A DNA stretch of 64,000 nt, taken from positions 1,116,001-1,180,000 of the forward strand of contig OX637794.1 in the NCBI GenBank assembly GCA_951802425.1. The letters are read 5' to 3'. The stretch comes from Clavaria fumosa (Eukaryota > Basidiomycota > Agaricomycetes > Agaricales > Clavariaceae). Within the stretch, counting starts at the first letter, position 1; every line of letters begins with the position of its first letter. A program made the position numbers and the translations under genes. The notes beneath the pieces were generated by a model, which was not told where the DNA came from, searched no databases, and saw nothing but the letters and a program-made list of their open reading frames with translations. Positions 30,545 to 41,664 of this stretch are shown here, in pieces.

Positions 30545-33500
30545 CTACTCTTCGACGCCTAAGGCCCTCCGGAATTTCTCAAAAGCATCGCGGGGGAGTG
30601 GTTTTGTGAGTATGTCGGCCAGCATGCGGTGGGTGGGGCAAAAGCGTAAGTCGACCTCGTCAGACACGACGCGTTCGCGAACAAAATGGTGTCGTATGTC
30701 GATATGCTTGGTGCGAGAGTGGGCAACGGGGTGATGGGAGAGCGCTATGCAGCCTTGATTATCGGCGCGAATCAAGGTCGCAGTCGTCTGGGGGAATCCT
30801 AGGTCAGCCAGCAACGTTCGGAGCCAAATGGCCTCCTTCGTCGCGTTCGCCGACGCCATATACTCAGCCTCGACGGTGGAGAGTGCGACCATGGGTTGTT
30901 TTTTCGACGACCAAGACACCGTACCACCTGCGACGTCGAAGACGAATCCGGCGATGGAGCGGCGGTCGTCGGTGTCCTGAGCCCAATCGGAGTCGGCCCA
31001 CCCGACGATATCCGCGCCGTCGTTTTTACCACCCAAGGTAAGCCCGTAGCCAGCAGTACCCTTGAGATATTGAAGGATTCGTTTGAGGGCGGTGAGGTGT
31101 GGTTTGCCGGGGTTGCTGCCAAACTGCGCGCACACGCCGGTTGCATACTGGATGTCTGGACGAGTGTGGGTAGCGTAAAGGATTCCACCTAAGCACTCCA
31201 GGTACCGGAAGCCCGCAGCGAACTCATTGTACGATTTTCGTTCTTCTGGGTTAGATGGACAATAGGCGATGGTGAGTCGGTCCTTGACGACCGCGGGCGT
31301 TGCAACAGGCGTGGAACCCTCCATGCCATGGTGTGAGAGGAGTACCTGGATGTAAGCGGTCTGGTCCAATCGGATCGTTCGAGCCGCGCGGTTACATTGG
31401 ATCCGGATACCCAGGATATGTTTCAACTCTCCCAAATCGGTAATATGAAACACTTTCCCTAGCTCCGTTTTGAACCAAATCACCCCTTGTGCCTGCGGTG
31501 CTGCGACGGCCATATCATCAACATAGACCAGGACTACCACCTCCGTCTCTCCGTGCTTCGTATAAAGACAATCATCAGCAGAACTGCTCGCAAAACCGAG
31601 TTTTTTCATTGCTTCGTCCAACTTCAGTTTCCACTGTCGCCTGGCCTGCTTGAGACCGTAGAGCGGCCTCTTCAGCCTCCAAAAGCGCTGGTCACCATCG
31701 GTACGTACGCCGTCGGGTGGTGTCACATACAGTTCCTCACCCAAATCTCCCTGTAGATACGCACCGACGATGTCAACTTGATGGAGCTCCCAATCTTCTC
31801 TTGCTGCCATAGCTAGGAGGGTGCGGAGTGTCGTGAGTTGTGCAACAGATGAGAACGTAAACTCAAAATCCTGGCCGGGGATTTGTGAGTACCCTTTCGC
31901 AACTATTCTTGCTTTGTGTCTGATAACGTTTCCATCCCCATCGCGCTTCGTTTGAAAGACGATACGACTGCCGATGGGTTTTCGCCCGTCCGGTATGCGC
32001 GATACCCACTCGAAGGTCCTGGACGACCGCAACTGCTCCAGTTCCGTTGCTACCGCTTTCTCCCACTGTTTCGAATGCCCGGATCGCATGGCCTTGCGAT
32101 AGGTGAGTGGATCCTCGGAGGTAACGATGAGTGCGCTATGCGGGGTGGCTGACTGATTTATCGCAGCGTCGACCTCATCCTCCGTCGCTGCGACACCGTA
32201 CCTCGCAGGCGCTCTCCGTGTCCTCGATGGACGTTCCTGGGTGGTGGGGGAGTCAAGGGCATTGACGTTACCTGGTCCAAGGTCAGAAATCGCCCTCTCT
32301 GCCATTGATCTATCATCCACTGACTCCACCTCGTCTTCTCCATCATTCACAGAATCACTAGCTGGCCCGGCCTCGATCAAAGGGGCTGTAGTAGGGGTCG
32401 GTACACTGCTGGCGGAGCCGTCGATCTCTACCAGGTCCGATGCGACGTTGTCCTCGATAAAACGAACGTCGTGGGAGGTAACCAGAGCTCGGGTCTCGAT
32501 GTCCTCGAGTCGGTAGCCTTTGGTTTCGTCGGCCCACCAGCCTAGTAAGCGACACTTGACTGCGGTGGGCTCCAGCTTACCTCCACGGACCTTTTTAGGG
32601 ATATTTGCGTATGCGACGGATCCAAAAACTCGCAGGTGCGACACGTCCGGCTTCCGACCTGTCCAAGCCTCATAGGGGACGACGTTGGGGAGAGTGGACG
32701 TAGGTGAAAGGTTGCGAATATGGACAGCATACATCAGGGCCTCGCCCCAATACCGTGAGTCCATTTTGCTCGAATGAAGCATACATCTCACCATCTCAAA
32801 ACAGGTGGCAATAGTGCGCTCGGCAATACCGTTCTGTTCGTGCGTATATGGAGTTGTCGTCTCGTGCACGATTCCGTTACGCCTGCAGAGCTCATCAATG
32901 GTAGGGTTCACAAACTCCCTGCCATTGTCAGTACGTATCTTCTTCGTCTTCACCCCTGACTGCCGCTCAAGAAGTGCGATGACCTCTTTTAGAGCTGTCG
33001 CCGCCTCTCGCTTTGTTTCCATCAAGCGGCATACGGTATACCTCGAACTGGCTTCGACAACGATGAGGGCGTAGAGCATGCCGGACCAAGACGCGACGGC
33101 CATTGGTCCCGTGAGGTCTGCGGTGAGTAAACCCATTCGTTCGTACTTTGTCTCGCTGACCCCTGGGAGTGGTAGTCTGTGTGACTTGCCAAGAGCGCAT
33201 CCCTCGCAAACGCGGTCGTACTCCTTCAGGTCTAACAGGGTGAGTCCGTTAACCATTCCCTTTCGTGCAAGCTGTCTGATAGCATCATGGTGAAGGTGAC
33301 CAAATCGTCGGTGCCACAAACGTAGGCTCCCACTCGTGACAGCGTAGGCCACGGTGCTGGCATCGAGCTCGACATTCAGGTGGTACAGGCCCGCCTCGAG
33401 CCTCGCAGAGAGCAGGTCCTCGCCACTAGAGGCAACGGAGATGCCCTCGGGGGTACTTTGGTACGTTGCGCCGCCCATTTGGAGAGCACCAAGACTGACC

Positions 33501-34672
33501 AAGTTCATTCCAAGGTGGGGAATGTGCAGTACGTTGTGGAGAGTCAGCCTGCGGGGTCCGTGGGCGAGCCTCACTTGAAGGGTAACACTTCCGCGTCCCA
33601 CAACAGGTATGTCCCTACGGTCTCCCACTGAGACGGTCTCCCCGCGGGCCGCCTCGTACGTATCGAAGTATCCGCGCTCACAGAACATGTGCCCGGTTGC
33701 CCCAGTGTCTAGGATAGTCCCAGTATGCCCATGCGAGTCCGTCGCTGTGTAGACATGACCCACTGCGTGCGAGGTAGGCTCTGCCGTCTGAGCTATTGCT
33801 GCGTTCGCTGACCCAGAGTTTGTAGATGGTTTAGTCTTAGTCCGCCTGTCCTCCTTGCGTTGAGGACACTTGTTGGCCCAATGGCCCAAGTGCTTGCAGT
33901 ACCGGCATTCATCTGTTGGCTTTGGAGACGACTGGGAGTCCTTCCCTTTCGAACCTTTTCCCTTCCCCTTTTTGGGCTTTTCTGAGGTAAATAAGGCCAT
34001 TGACCCTCCAGATTTATCGCGCTCACGCCGATTTGCTTCAGCTTGAAGTACTGCGCCAACGTTGTTGGCCGTCAGGGGCTTCATACTGAGTAACTGGATT
34101 TTTATTACCTCCCAAGCTGGAGTCTTAGGTAGGGAGAGTGCCAGCGCGCGGGCAACGTATATGTCCAGGATCGACTCGCCCGCCGCCGTAATTCTATGTT
34201 GTAGATCTCGTAATGTCGCGATGTGGTTGGCCATCGAAGAACCTTCGACATACTTTCGAGTGAAAAGTTCTCCAAAGTAGTAATGTATGTCGATGTCGAG
34301 CTGATTGTCGCAATGGAACTTTCGTAGGGTGTCCCACAGGTCCTTCGAGGTAGTACAGTCAGTAATATGGGGCCACTGAGACACATCGCAGCCGTTTCGA
34401 ATGATACCGCGAGCCGCCTTGTCCTTTGCGATCCAATCCTGGACCCTCTGGAGCTGCGCTAACTCGGCATCAGTAAACGGTCCTCCATCTTTCGCAACAG
34501 GAACAGCAGGGCATGGCTCAGTGCCGTCGACGACCATCCAGAGGTACTTCGACGAAAGCGTATCTTCCATGTGCACCGCCCAGACTGCATAGTTTTTCCC
34601 GTTAAGCATTTGAAACTTAAAAACATCGCTGGAGGAGGTTGACATCTCGAATGAGCCCGGCGCGGGTCTCAT
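30545..34672 (-). CDS. copia-3 Gag-Pol polyprotein
   Basis: Uninterrupted frame of 1375 aa if counted from the ATG in the primer-binding site. The second ATG at 34645 (MSTSSSDVFKF) is the more likely start. In order it shows Gag with YWGE-free UBN2-type helices, a CCHC knuckle (CRYCKHLGHWANKC, about 255), protease LDTGATGHMF (about 322), pre-integrase HRRFGHLHH, integrase TADLTGP (about 518) and DNGREF, RT with canonical YVDD (about 1050), RNase H (ADSDWA, STVEAEY, HIDIRHHF) and the usual ending ADILTKPLPR. All key residues are visible, so it is the best candidate for an active copia here, with copia-1. Confidence 0.93.
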   Translation of the reverse strand: MRPAPGSFEMSTSSSDVFKFQMLNGKNYAVWAVHMEDTLSSKYLWMVVDGTEPCPAVPVAKDGGPFTDAELAQLQRVQDWIAKDKAARGIIRNGCDVSQWPHITDCTTSKDLWDTLRKFHCDNQLDIDIHYYFGELFTRKYVEGSSMANHIATLRDLQHRITAAGESILDIYVARALALSLPKTPAWEVIKIQLLSMKPLTANNVGAVLQAEANRRERDKSGGSMALFTSEKPKKGKGKGSKGKDSQSSPKPTDECRYCKHLGHWANKCPQRKEDRRTKTKPSTNSGSANAAIAQTAEPTSHAVGHVYTATDSHGHTGTILDTGATGHMFCERGYFDTYEAARGETVSVGDRRDIPVVGRGSVTLQVRLAHGPRRLTLHNVLHIPHLGMNLVSLGALQMGGATYQSTPEGISVASSGEDLLSARLEAGLYHLNVELDASTVAYAVTSGSLRLWHRRFGHLHHDAIRQLARKGMVNGLTLLDLKEYDRVCEGCALGKSHRLPLPGVSETKYERMGLLTADLTGPMAVASWSGMLYALIVVEASSRYTVCRLMETKREAATALKEVIALLERQSGVKTKKIRTDNGREFVNPTIDELCRRNGIVHETTTPYTHEQNGIAERTIATCFEMVRCMLHSSKMDSRYWGEALMYAVHIRNLSPTSTLPNVVPYEAWTGRKPDVSHLRVFGSVAYANIPKKVRGGKLEPTAVKCRLLGWWADETKGYRLEDIETRALVTSHDVRFIEDNVASDLVEIDGSASSVPTPTTAPLIEAGPASDSVNDGEDEVESVDDRSMAERAISDLGPGNVNALDSPTTQERPSRTRRAPARYGVAATEDEVDAAINQSATPHSALIVTSEDPLTYRKAMRSGHSKQWEKAVATELEQLRSSRTFEWVSRIPDGRKPIGSRIVFQTKRDGDGNVIRHKARIVAKGYSQIPGQDFEFTFSSVAQLTTLRTLLAMAAREDWELHQVDIVGAYLQGDLGEELYVTPPDGVRTDGDQRFWRLKRPLYGLKQARRQWKLKLDEAMKKLGFASSSADDCLYTKHGETEVVVLVYVDDMAVAAPQAQGVIWFKTELGKVFHITDLGELKHILGIRIQCNRAARTIRLDQTAYIQVLLSHHGMEGSTPVATPAVVKDRLTIAYCPSNPEERKSYNEFAAGFRYLECLGGILYATHTRPDIQYATGVCAQFGSNPGKPHLTALKRILQYLKGTAGYGLTLGGKNDGADIVGWADSDWAQDTDDRRSIAGFVFDVAGGTVSWSSKKQPMVALSTVEAEYMASANATKEAIWLRTLLADLGFPQTTATLIRADNQGCIALSHHPVAHSRTKHIDIRHHFVRERVVSDEVDLRFCPTHRMLADILTKPLPRDAFEKFRRALGVEE

Positions 34673-34676
34673 AATC
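34661..34676 (-). promoter_or_regulatory. copia-3 primer-binding site
   Basis: GATTATGAGACCCGCG follows the 5' LTR directly on the minus strand. It matches the copia-1 site over 15 bases. Confidence 0.75.
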
Positions 34677-34995
34677 TTTCAGCAATGGCTGGGGATTCAC
34701 GCAAGTGAGTCGAGACGTTAATTATATTGTAGTAGTGCAAGAGGTACAGACCTGGGGATTCACGTGAGTGAGTCGAGACGTGAATCCCCAACGAGTACAT
34801 AGTATGTGTTATAAAGGAGGAGGGCGGCACCATAGACAGGGAAGCGTCGCAGGATCCGCAAGGTGGGATCTGCATCGCGGGAGTGTAAACGACAAACAGT
34901 AGCTACAAGAAATAGAAAAAGGCGGGAGCCAAAACGGCAGGCGTCAGAGAGGGTGTGAGCCATACCAAGAAGGGGCGGGAGGCCTATTCGCATCA
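34677..34995 (-). repeat. copia-3 5' LTR (two internal units)
   Basis: 319 bp, one 63-bp unit fewer than the partner LTR. It differs from it at about twelve aligned positions, all transitions by eye. Confidence 0.9.
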
Positions 34996-35054
34996 AGCCA
35001 CACTTATCCTACTACTGTCACTACAACTGTGTAACTACTGCTATAAACAGGGTT

Positions 35055-38000
35055 CTAATGCACTTGTGACTGAGGATATCTGGTCTCACTCAAACCAATC
35101 TTGTCTGCTTGATCCAACTTCCCCTGATTCCTGTATGTAGCTGCCAGATTGGTGATACTTGACAAAGTGTCTGGGTGTTCTGGCCCAAGGATCCTCCTCC
35201 TCACTTCCATCACTTGCACTTGTAGACTCTCTGCTTGATCCAACTTCCCCTGATTCCTGTATGTGGCTGCCAGATTGGCAATACTTTTCAAAGTGTCTGG
35301 GTGTTCTGGCCCAAGTATTCTCTTCCTCACTTCCACCACTTGCACTTGTAGACTCTCTGCTTGATCCAACTTCCCCTGATTCCTGTATGTGGCTGCCAGA
35401 TTGGCAATACTTTTCAAAGTGTCTGGGTGTTCTGGCCCAAGCATCCTCTTCCTCACTTCCATCACTTGCACTTCTAGACTCTCTGCTTGATCCAACTTCC
35501 CCTGATTCCTGTGTGTAGCTGCCAGATTGGAAATACTTTTCAAAGTGTCTGGGTGTTCTGGCCCAAGCATCCTTTTCCTCACTTCCACCACTTGCACTTC
35601 TAGACTCTCTGCTTGATCCAACTTCCCCTGATTCCAGTATGTGGCTGCCAGATTGGCAATACTTTTCAAAGTGTCTGGGTGTTCTGGCCCAAGCATCCTT
35701 TTCCTCACTTCCACCACTTGCACTTCTAGACTCTCTGCTTGATCCAACTTCCCCTGATTCCAGTATGTGGCTGCCAGATTGGCAATACTTTTCAAAGTGT
35801 CTGGGTGTTCTGGCCCAAGCATCCTTTTCCTCACTTCCATCACTTGCACTGCTAGACTCTCTGCTTGATCCAACTTCCCCTGATTCCTGTATGTGGCTGC
35901 CAGATTGGCAATACTTTCCAAAGTGTCTGGGTGTTCTGGCCCAAGCATCCTCTTCCTCACTTCCATCACTTGCACTTCTAGACTCTCTGCTTGATCCAAC
36001 TTCCCCTGATTCCTGTGTGTAGCTGCCAGATTGGAAATACTTTTCAAAGTGTCTGGGTGTTCTGGCCCAAGCATCCTTTTCCTCACTTCCACCACTTGCA
36101 CTTCTAGACTCTCTGCTTGATCCAACTTCCCCTGATTCCAGTATGTGGCTGCCAGATTGGCAATACTTTTCAAAGTGTCTGGGTGTTCTGGCCCAAGCAT
36201 CCTTTTCCTCACTTCCATCACTTGCACTGCTAGACTCTCTGCTTGATCCAACTTCCCCTGATTCCTGTATGTGGCTGCCAGATTGGCAATACTTTCCAAA
36301 GTGTCTGGGTGTTCTGGCCCAAGCATCCTTTTCCTCACTTCCACCACTTGCACTTCTAGACTCTCTGCTTGATCCAACTTCCCCTGATTCCTGTATGTGG
36401 CTGCCAGATTGGCAATACTTGACAAAGTCTTTGGGTGTTTTGCCCCAAGGATCCTATTGCACATATGCCTTGCATGCATATAATGTGTTGCTGCTTCCTT
36501 GTAATAACTATTCACAAAGTACACCAATCCTAAATTACTCTCTTCCAGAATACCCTTTTCTTCATCAATCATCTCTGTGGTAATGTTCACAGTTTTGCAA
36601 TGTCCCTCATTTTTAACAATGTGTGGCATGAGTAACTTGCAATATCTGTAGTCTTCAGCAGTCCTTGGCCATGTGATTGAATGACACAGCATTCTCCTTG
36701 TCATAAGACAACTTATATGCTGGTCCATCCTTGACAATCTATCCCAGCTCCACAAGTGCACCAATGGGTGCATAGAGTAGATATTGCCTTCCAGACTCTT
36801 GATAAGGGAAAATGATAACAAGATGGCAATCCCTTCCCTCAACCAAGCATTATCCCATTTGCCTTCCTTGTTTATTTGTAGCAATGTAGCATGAAAAATT
36901 GAAAATGCTTCTGATACATGTCTCCTGGATATAGAGGAGACCACCCTCTGGAACAGCTTGACTTCTTTGGTTCTCCTATCAGTCACTGAATTGACTGCTG
37001 CTCTTTGGAATATCTCTTCTGATATACTTTCATGATGAAGTGAAGAAAATATTTGTAGCAGGAGGATGGCACTCTTGGCAGCCTGGAGATTCTTGCTGTT
37101 TTCTTGTCCTGCAGCTCTGGCTGCTATGGCTTGGAATGACAGGTCCCATGTCCCATACACTGCCTGACCATAGTTTGATGCTCCCCTGAATGATGGATGT
37201 GCTAGCAGATCATGGTGATGTTGCTGATATTTCCCAAGGTATTCACCAAGTTCACAGAGACCAGAAGCAATATATGCTCCAGCTTGGTCAACTGCCAAAG
37301 GCAAACAGCATAATTCAGCCACAACAGGCTGAGAGGTGTTCCTCAATGATTCAGCAAATTCATCAAGGAATGCAGCCTTCAATAGTAAAGATATTGCTTC
37401 CTGCTCCTCCATCTTCTCAACCTCCTCCCATGCCTGAGGATGCACAGTGCGGCGCACATCTGGATTTCTGCTTGTGATCAACAAGTTTCCATGACTGCCT
37501 CTGGGAGTGAACTTGGAGAGCATGTCAAGATCACTTGCATTGTCAAATACAAGTATCCAGTTCTCCTTGGCAGTGTAAGACAGCCACAGGAGCACAGACT
37601 CCACAGAGCTTTGTACTCCGCATGACCGAGCAGCAGGGACTTCTGCGATGTCTTTGACGCTTTGCTCAGCAGTCTCGTTGTTGGTCGCATCAATCCAAAA
37701 CACTTCCCAGAACCTGGCAGGATTGGTGAGATTGACAGAACCAGTGCCGGAGCAGACCAGACTCACAAATCCCTGTTCTGTTCAACAAATCTCAAACAAA
37801 TCTGAGTCTTCCCCGCACCACCCATTCCATATAGTAGAAATTGTTTCTGGCACTCGATCGGCATGCTGAAGTGATCTCGGAGTCTGTCTAGATAGCCTTC
37901 ACGCCCAGTGAAGAGAGGACTGGACGGAGGCATCAAGCGGTATGGAGTCCTTGGCTGTAATTGTTTGGGCACATTGGCAGCAGCCTGGTCTACGTTTCAG

Positions 38001-38222
38001 GTGAGATGCGGACTTGAATGATCCCATGTATTTGATCTCATTCCTACTCACTGTAAATGTAGGTATTGATTGTTCTGTTGTCAACGATGCTGAGGTTATG
38101 ACTACCAACGTCGCCGCCGCGACCAGTTGCACTGGACGTATCTAGAGAGAAGAATCAATATCATGCGGCACGAGACCATGCGGGCTACTCACTGATTGTT
38201 GCGAAACTGAAGTCTTGACTCA
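35055..38222 (-). CDS. NB-ARC/TPR NOD-like receptor NLR-1 (11 TPR units)
   Basis: Exons 38222-38192, 38141-38052, 37989-37767 and 37713-35055 join to 1000 aa with GT-AG introns of 50-62 nt. The start ATG gives MSQDFSFATI. The short N-terminal part has no recognised effector domain. The STAND NTPase module shows LFTGREGYLDRLRDHF, P-loop GMGGAGKT (residues 95-102), Walker B ILVFD (168-172), ITSRN and LPLAVDQAGAYI. From about residue 537 eleven 42-aa TPR units follow, of the type SIANLAATYRNQGKLDQAES, nearly identical to one another. Fungal NLRs of this build are thought to act in non-self recognition or immunity-like signalling in the cytosol. The ligand is unknown. No frame lesion is seen. Confidence 0.85.
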
Positions 38223-39829
38223 TGATATGGCCAACGGTGAAGAGGAGGGTGTTATCGATGCCAATCAGCACTCGTCTGCTGCGCAGTTGCCCTTGCTGTA
38301 TGTCACGTGCTCATTCACGGCAATGGCCGTGATCCTCGTCCGCCTCCTCTTGTTCGAGACCTTTGTTCTTCTCTTACCAGCCGCATCCGAGGATCCCCCA
38401 GCGCTCTACGGATTGTCGTAGGACTGCTTTGGGATCTCCGCTAGTACCTGCGAGCAAGAGCGGCGGGAAGAGGAAACCGCTTGGGGGACCATTCGCGCCT
38501 TCCTTTGAGCCTCCTCCTGGCGCCTCATACTCATCTCTCAGGGCGCCCCTTGGGTCTCGAACCAACCCCCTCCCATGGGACCTCCTGGTGAGACACCGAC
38601 TTCGGGCGAGGCTCCGACGCTGGCCCTTCCCACTCCTTCACGCTCTGCCCCACTGTCCGCAATGCCCACGCCGCACAGGCCCCGTGGTCGGGTTTGGCGC
38701 CGCCGCTCGCCCCAGCCTTTGGTGATGCGGAGGCATCACAAACACTCTCCACTCCATCTGTGTCCACACGTGTCGGGGTCGCACTATCTCCTTCCACCTC
38801 CGGGTTGGATTTGAATGAGAAGCCTGGACTGTTCCTACCTTCAATTGCGCCCACTCTTAGCATGGACTAGGTGCTCAGTCACCGATCTTCGCAGGAATCA
38901 TGACACTTGCTGTCAAGCAGCTTGTGCAGTTACAGGTGCACCTGCCTCACACGGGCCTTCCTCTGCCCTGGTATTCCACTCCCTGAGATGCTCTTTTTAA
39001 CGTTGACGGCGACTTTTGGATCGTTTCTTGTTATCGATCTCATTCATCTACCATCAGCGACCCTGACCATATCCGCAACTCCAGTCGCTAAAGGTTGAGG
39101 ATCAGCTTGACTCGATAACAGCGCAACTCTCGTAGCCCACACTCGTGGATATGTCTGTCAGCAACGCATCGGCTTTCTTCGAGGAGTTGGGCTCGAGGCA
39201 CGGGCTCCTCGGATCACTGTCACATTGACAATGCGGCTCCATGCTACAATTTCGCCTCCGCGTCTGTGCGGCCCCTCGGCTTACGCATAACTGCGCGAGC
39301 GTTGGCGCACATCCACCCGCCCCTTCTGCGACCCTATTACCGGCAATCAAGTGCATCGTGCCCACCCGTGGAACAACAACCCCGTCGCACAAGGAACGCA
39401 TGAAATTTGCCGTGCTTTGGTCCAAAGCAAAGTGCTGAAGAAGACCATATCTTTGCCATGATCAATAAGTGCCCAGACATAGACCTGTCGTTGAGCAATC
39501 TCCGCAACCGGGGCGTCCAGTACTTCGGTAACTCGAGTTGTGTTCTGCCGAGGGAGCGAAGCCCATGGAGCGCGTGCAGCATCAGAATATTTAGAGGGCA
39601 TTGGTATAAGGTTTTCGCCAATGAAATGACTGGGATCTCAAATTCTGCATACATAAGAAAGTTCGCTCTACCACTATAGAACAAAAACGTGTATTGAAAG
39701 GCTCGCAGTGGGAGATGTCACATTTGTGACACTCCATGGCCTCGACGCGAACTGCCTCCGCGGCGGTTCCGTCGCTGACTCGCGTCCTGTAAGTTCCTCT
39801 TCTCCTCTGTACGACCACCATCTCACCAG
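38223..39829. other. U1 spacer with Pro-rich degenerate frames
   Basis: The plus frame around 38440-38860 is Pro/Ser/Ala-rich (NPLPWDLL, SGLAPPLAP in U2) and recurs in U2 (55210-55660) and at the unit starts (41690-42060, 60010-60400). The copies differ by 1-nt indels (for example GCGCCTTCC versus GCGCCTCC), so a working protein is doubtful. The rest, 38880-39480, repeats sequence also found at 28770-29000 and 42240-42420. No supported gene. Confidence 0.5.
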
Positions 39830-40362
39830 TCAAAGCCAACCGCAATGCCCGCCGTAGCATGGCTCAGTGCCAAGTTCTTGAACCGCCACCGTCGCAAGGC
39901 GGATAACCTCGAACAGCTCAAACGCTCGTTCGAGAATCAAACAAATCTGAGTCTTCCCTGCACCCCCCATTCCATATAGCAGAAATCGTCTCTGGCACTC
40001 CACCGGCATGCTGAAGTGATCTCGGAGTCTGTCTAGATAGCCTTCGCGCCCAGTGAAGAGAGGACTGGATGGAGGCATCAAGCGGTAGGGGGTCCTTGGC
40101 TGTGATTGTTTGGGTAAATTGGTGGCAGGCTGATCTATGTTTCCGGTGAGGTGAGACGCGGACTTGGATGATTCTGTGTATATGATATCGTTCCTACTCA
40201 CTGTAAATGGTGTGAGTGTTATTTGTTCTGTTATCGACAATATTGAGGTCATGACTACCGACATCGCCGCCGACGTATCTAGAGAGAAGAGTCAATGTCG
40301 TGCGGCACGAGACCACGCAAGCTACTCACTGATTGTTGCGAAACTGAAGTCTTGGCTCATGA
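39830..40362 (-). pseudogene. Truncated NLR 5' fragment with intact P-loop, U1
   Basis: Starts like NLR-1 (MSQDFSFATI near 40358) but has a 16-nt gap in exon 2 that shifts the frame. It then shows the same LPKQSQPRTPYRLMPPSSPLFTGREGYLDRLRDHF, the P-loop GMGGAGKTQIC, and departs from the receptor sequence right after it (LILERAFELF). The Walker B and TPR parts are absent. It is a decayed duplicate of the receptor start. Confidence 0.75.
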
Positions 40363-41252
40363 TATGGCCAACGGTGACGAGGAGGGTGTTATCGAGAAGG
40401 TGTTATCGATGCCAAGCAGTGCTGGTCTGCACCCTTTGCTGTATATCACATGCTCGTTTACAGCGGCCTCCCGCTCGTTTAACGCAGACGTTAATGGCTA
40501 TGTCCCCGCCGCCCCCTCTTCTTCGAGACCCGCCGCGTCTTTCTTTTTCTTGCTAGACGAAACAATGGATGTAATCTTGATTTGAGTCGCGGTGCGCTTC
40601 GCTCTTGCTGTCAGAAACATCCTGCTAGGACATTGATCGATCACTGTCAGCCTGTCACGCACGCACAATCACGACCCGATTTTCGCTCGCTTGACGCGTT
40701 GTTTGGCCAAGTCGCTGTTGTTGTCGTCTTTGGCGTTGACGGTATTGTCATGACCTGGTCGCTGGACGCCTCAGATTACCCATACAACCCCCCGCCCATG
40801 CGAGACGCAACCAACAAAAGCGCCCTCTCGTCATATACCTCGGCCTCGTAATGCTTGTCATCGCCCTCGTCCCATTCTTCACCCATCATCGATGCCCTCC
40901 CGCACCCTTCCTGTCGCCAGACACTGGAAAGCTGTCCACGCCGCCCTACCAGTCCATGTCATCGTTGCCCCACCGGCTCCCCGCGACAAAACCAGTCTCA
41001 CGCGCTCCGAGCTGCGCAGACACCATGAGAAGCGAATATGTCGCTAGGAGTGCAAGAAGAGGTTCGAGCTGGTCTGTCGTTAAGGGCGTCAGGGAATGTT
41101 AAACGACAAAACACTACGCGAGCGTAGCACTGCGTCCTGTATTATTTTATTTTAATTCGCTGGAAGATTTTAATTCGCTGGAAGCGGTAAATCAATGCAT
41201 AGTATCTCCATGCACGACATGAGCGACGAGCGACAACATTGAACGATAAATG
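40363..41252. other. U1 spacer with short unassigned frames
   Basis: Two adjoining plus frames of 89 aa (40582-40851) and 83 aa (40851-41102) are unchanged in length in U2. The duplication is young, so this is weak evidence. They have no recognisable motif. A repeated ATTCGCTGGAAG near 41155 precedes the Lcp5-like tail. Confidence 0.4.
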
Positions 41253-41460
41253 CCTATGCCTTCGCCGCTCGCTTTTCCTTCGACAACTTCTTGTCGACAA
41301 ACTTGGTTGCCTTCTCGAATCTCGGTACCGTCAACCCTCCCCCCTCCAACGGAGGATCATCCCTAGGCGGAGGACGGACAGGTGGTTCGGAGTCCTGAGG
41401 GGGATGACCCTGAGGGACGGAGTCACGGGGAGCCGCAGAGCTCCGAGTCGTGATGGCCAT
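41253..41460 (-). pseudogene. Chimeric frame: Lcp5-like tail fused to an unrelated first exon
   Basis: The last 22 codons (FEKATKFVDKKLSKEKRAAKA) equal the end of the U2 Lcp5-like pseudogene. Upstream of 41323 the sequence is unrelated to U2 and reads MAITTRSSAAPRDSVPQGH, a Pro-rich start. A TATA-like CTATTTAAGAG lies upstream near 41540 on the minus strand. The join looks like a deletion breakpoint. The upstream part may be a gene start or a retroelement leader; I cannot tell which. Confidence 0.45.
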
Positions 41461-41664
41461 AACGCGAAATGATGCAAGGAGCGAGTGTGGAGGATGTGGG
41501 TGAGTGATGAGTCTGGGGGAATGGGCGAGAGCGACTCTTAAATAGGTACGGAGGGAGGATATGATGTCATCTGGGTGTGCTGAGAGGCGTCGAGACGCGA
41601 TGGATCGTGACATGGTTGCACGTGACTGATGAGTCCTTTCGTTGGCCAAGACAACGTCTTCTTG

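Larger units (their letters stand above)
30145..34995 (-). mobile_element. Ty1/copia element copia-3
   Basis: Target duplications AGCCA (30140-30144 and 34996-35000) surround the element. U2 keeps the empty site AATCAGCCACACTT near 50355. LTRs are 30145-30526 (382 bp) and 34677-34995 (319 bp). The 63-bp difference is one extra internal tandem unit. LTRs start TGATGCG and end CTGAAA on the minus strand, a non-canonical 3' end. The gag-pol frame is complete. Confidence 0.93.
1..41664. repeat. Segmental duplication unit U1 (left end outside window)
   Basis: Bases 1 onward match U2 from about 42363 and U3 from about 60698. The match then runs collinearly through the membrane gene, the NLR gene, the NLR fragment and the Lcp5-like tail up to about 41323. 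U1 is interrupted by a 24-kb transposon nest, a minisatellite TIR element and copia-3, none of which is in U2. Removing these leaves roughly 12-13 kb of native unit. The unit boundary is placed at 41665, where sequence matching 59984 onward begins. Confidence 0.85.

Noticed and set aside
35159..36583. Plus-strand frames with repeated LGVLAQASSSSLPSLALLDSLL
   Set aside because: These are antisense shadows of the TPR array of NLR-1; the same applies to 50658-53342 for NLR-2.
35055..37766. Reading NLR-1 as a protein starting at the GTG of 37766
   Set aside because: That GTG is the GTGAGT splice donor. The P-loop exon upstream joins to 37713 in frame and supplies the N-terminus.
37899..38132. 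Apparent 5-nt frameshift in NLR-1 between exon 2 and the P-loop exon
   Set aside because: The differing segment lies within an intron (GTGAGT...CGTAG, 38051-37990). Spliced exons keep the frame, so the gene is not broken there.
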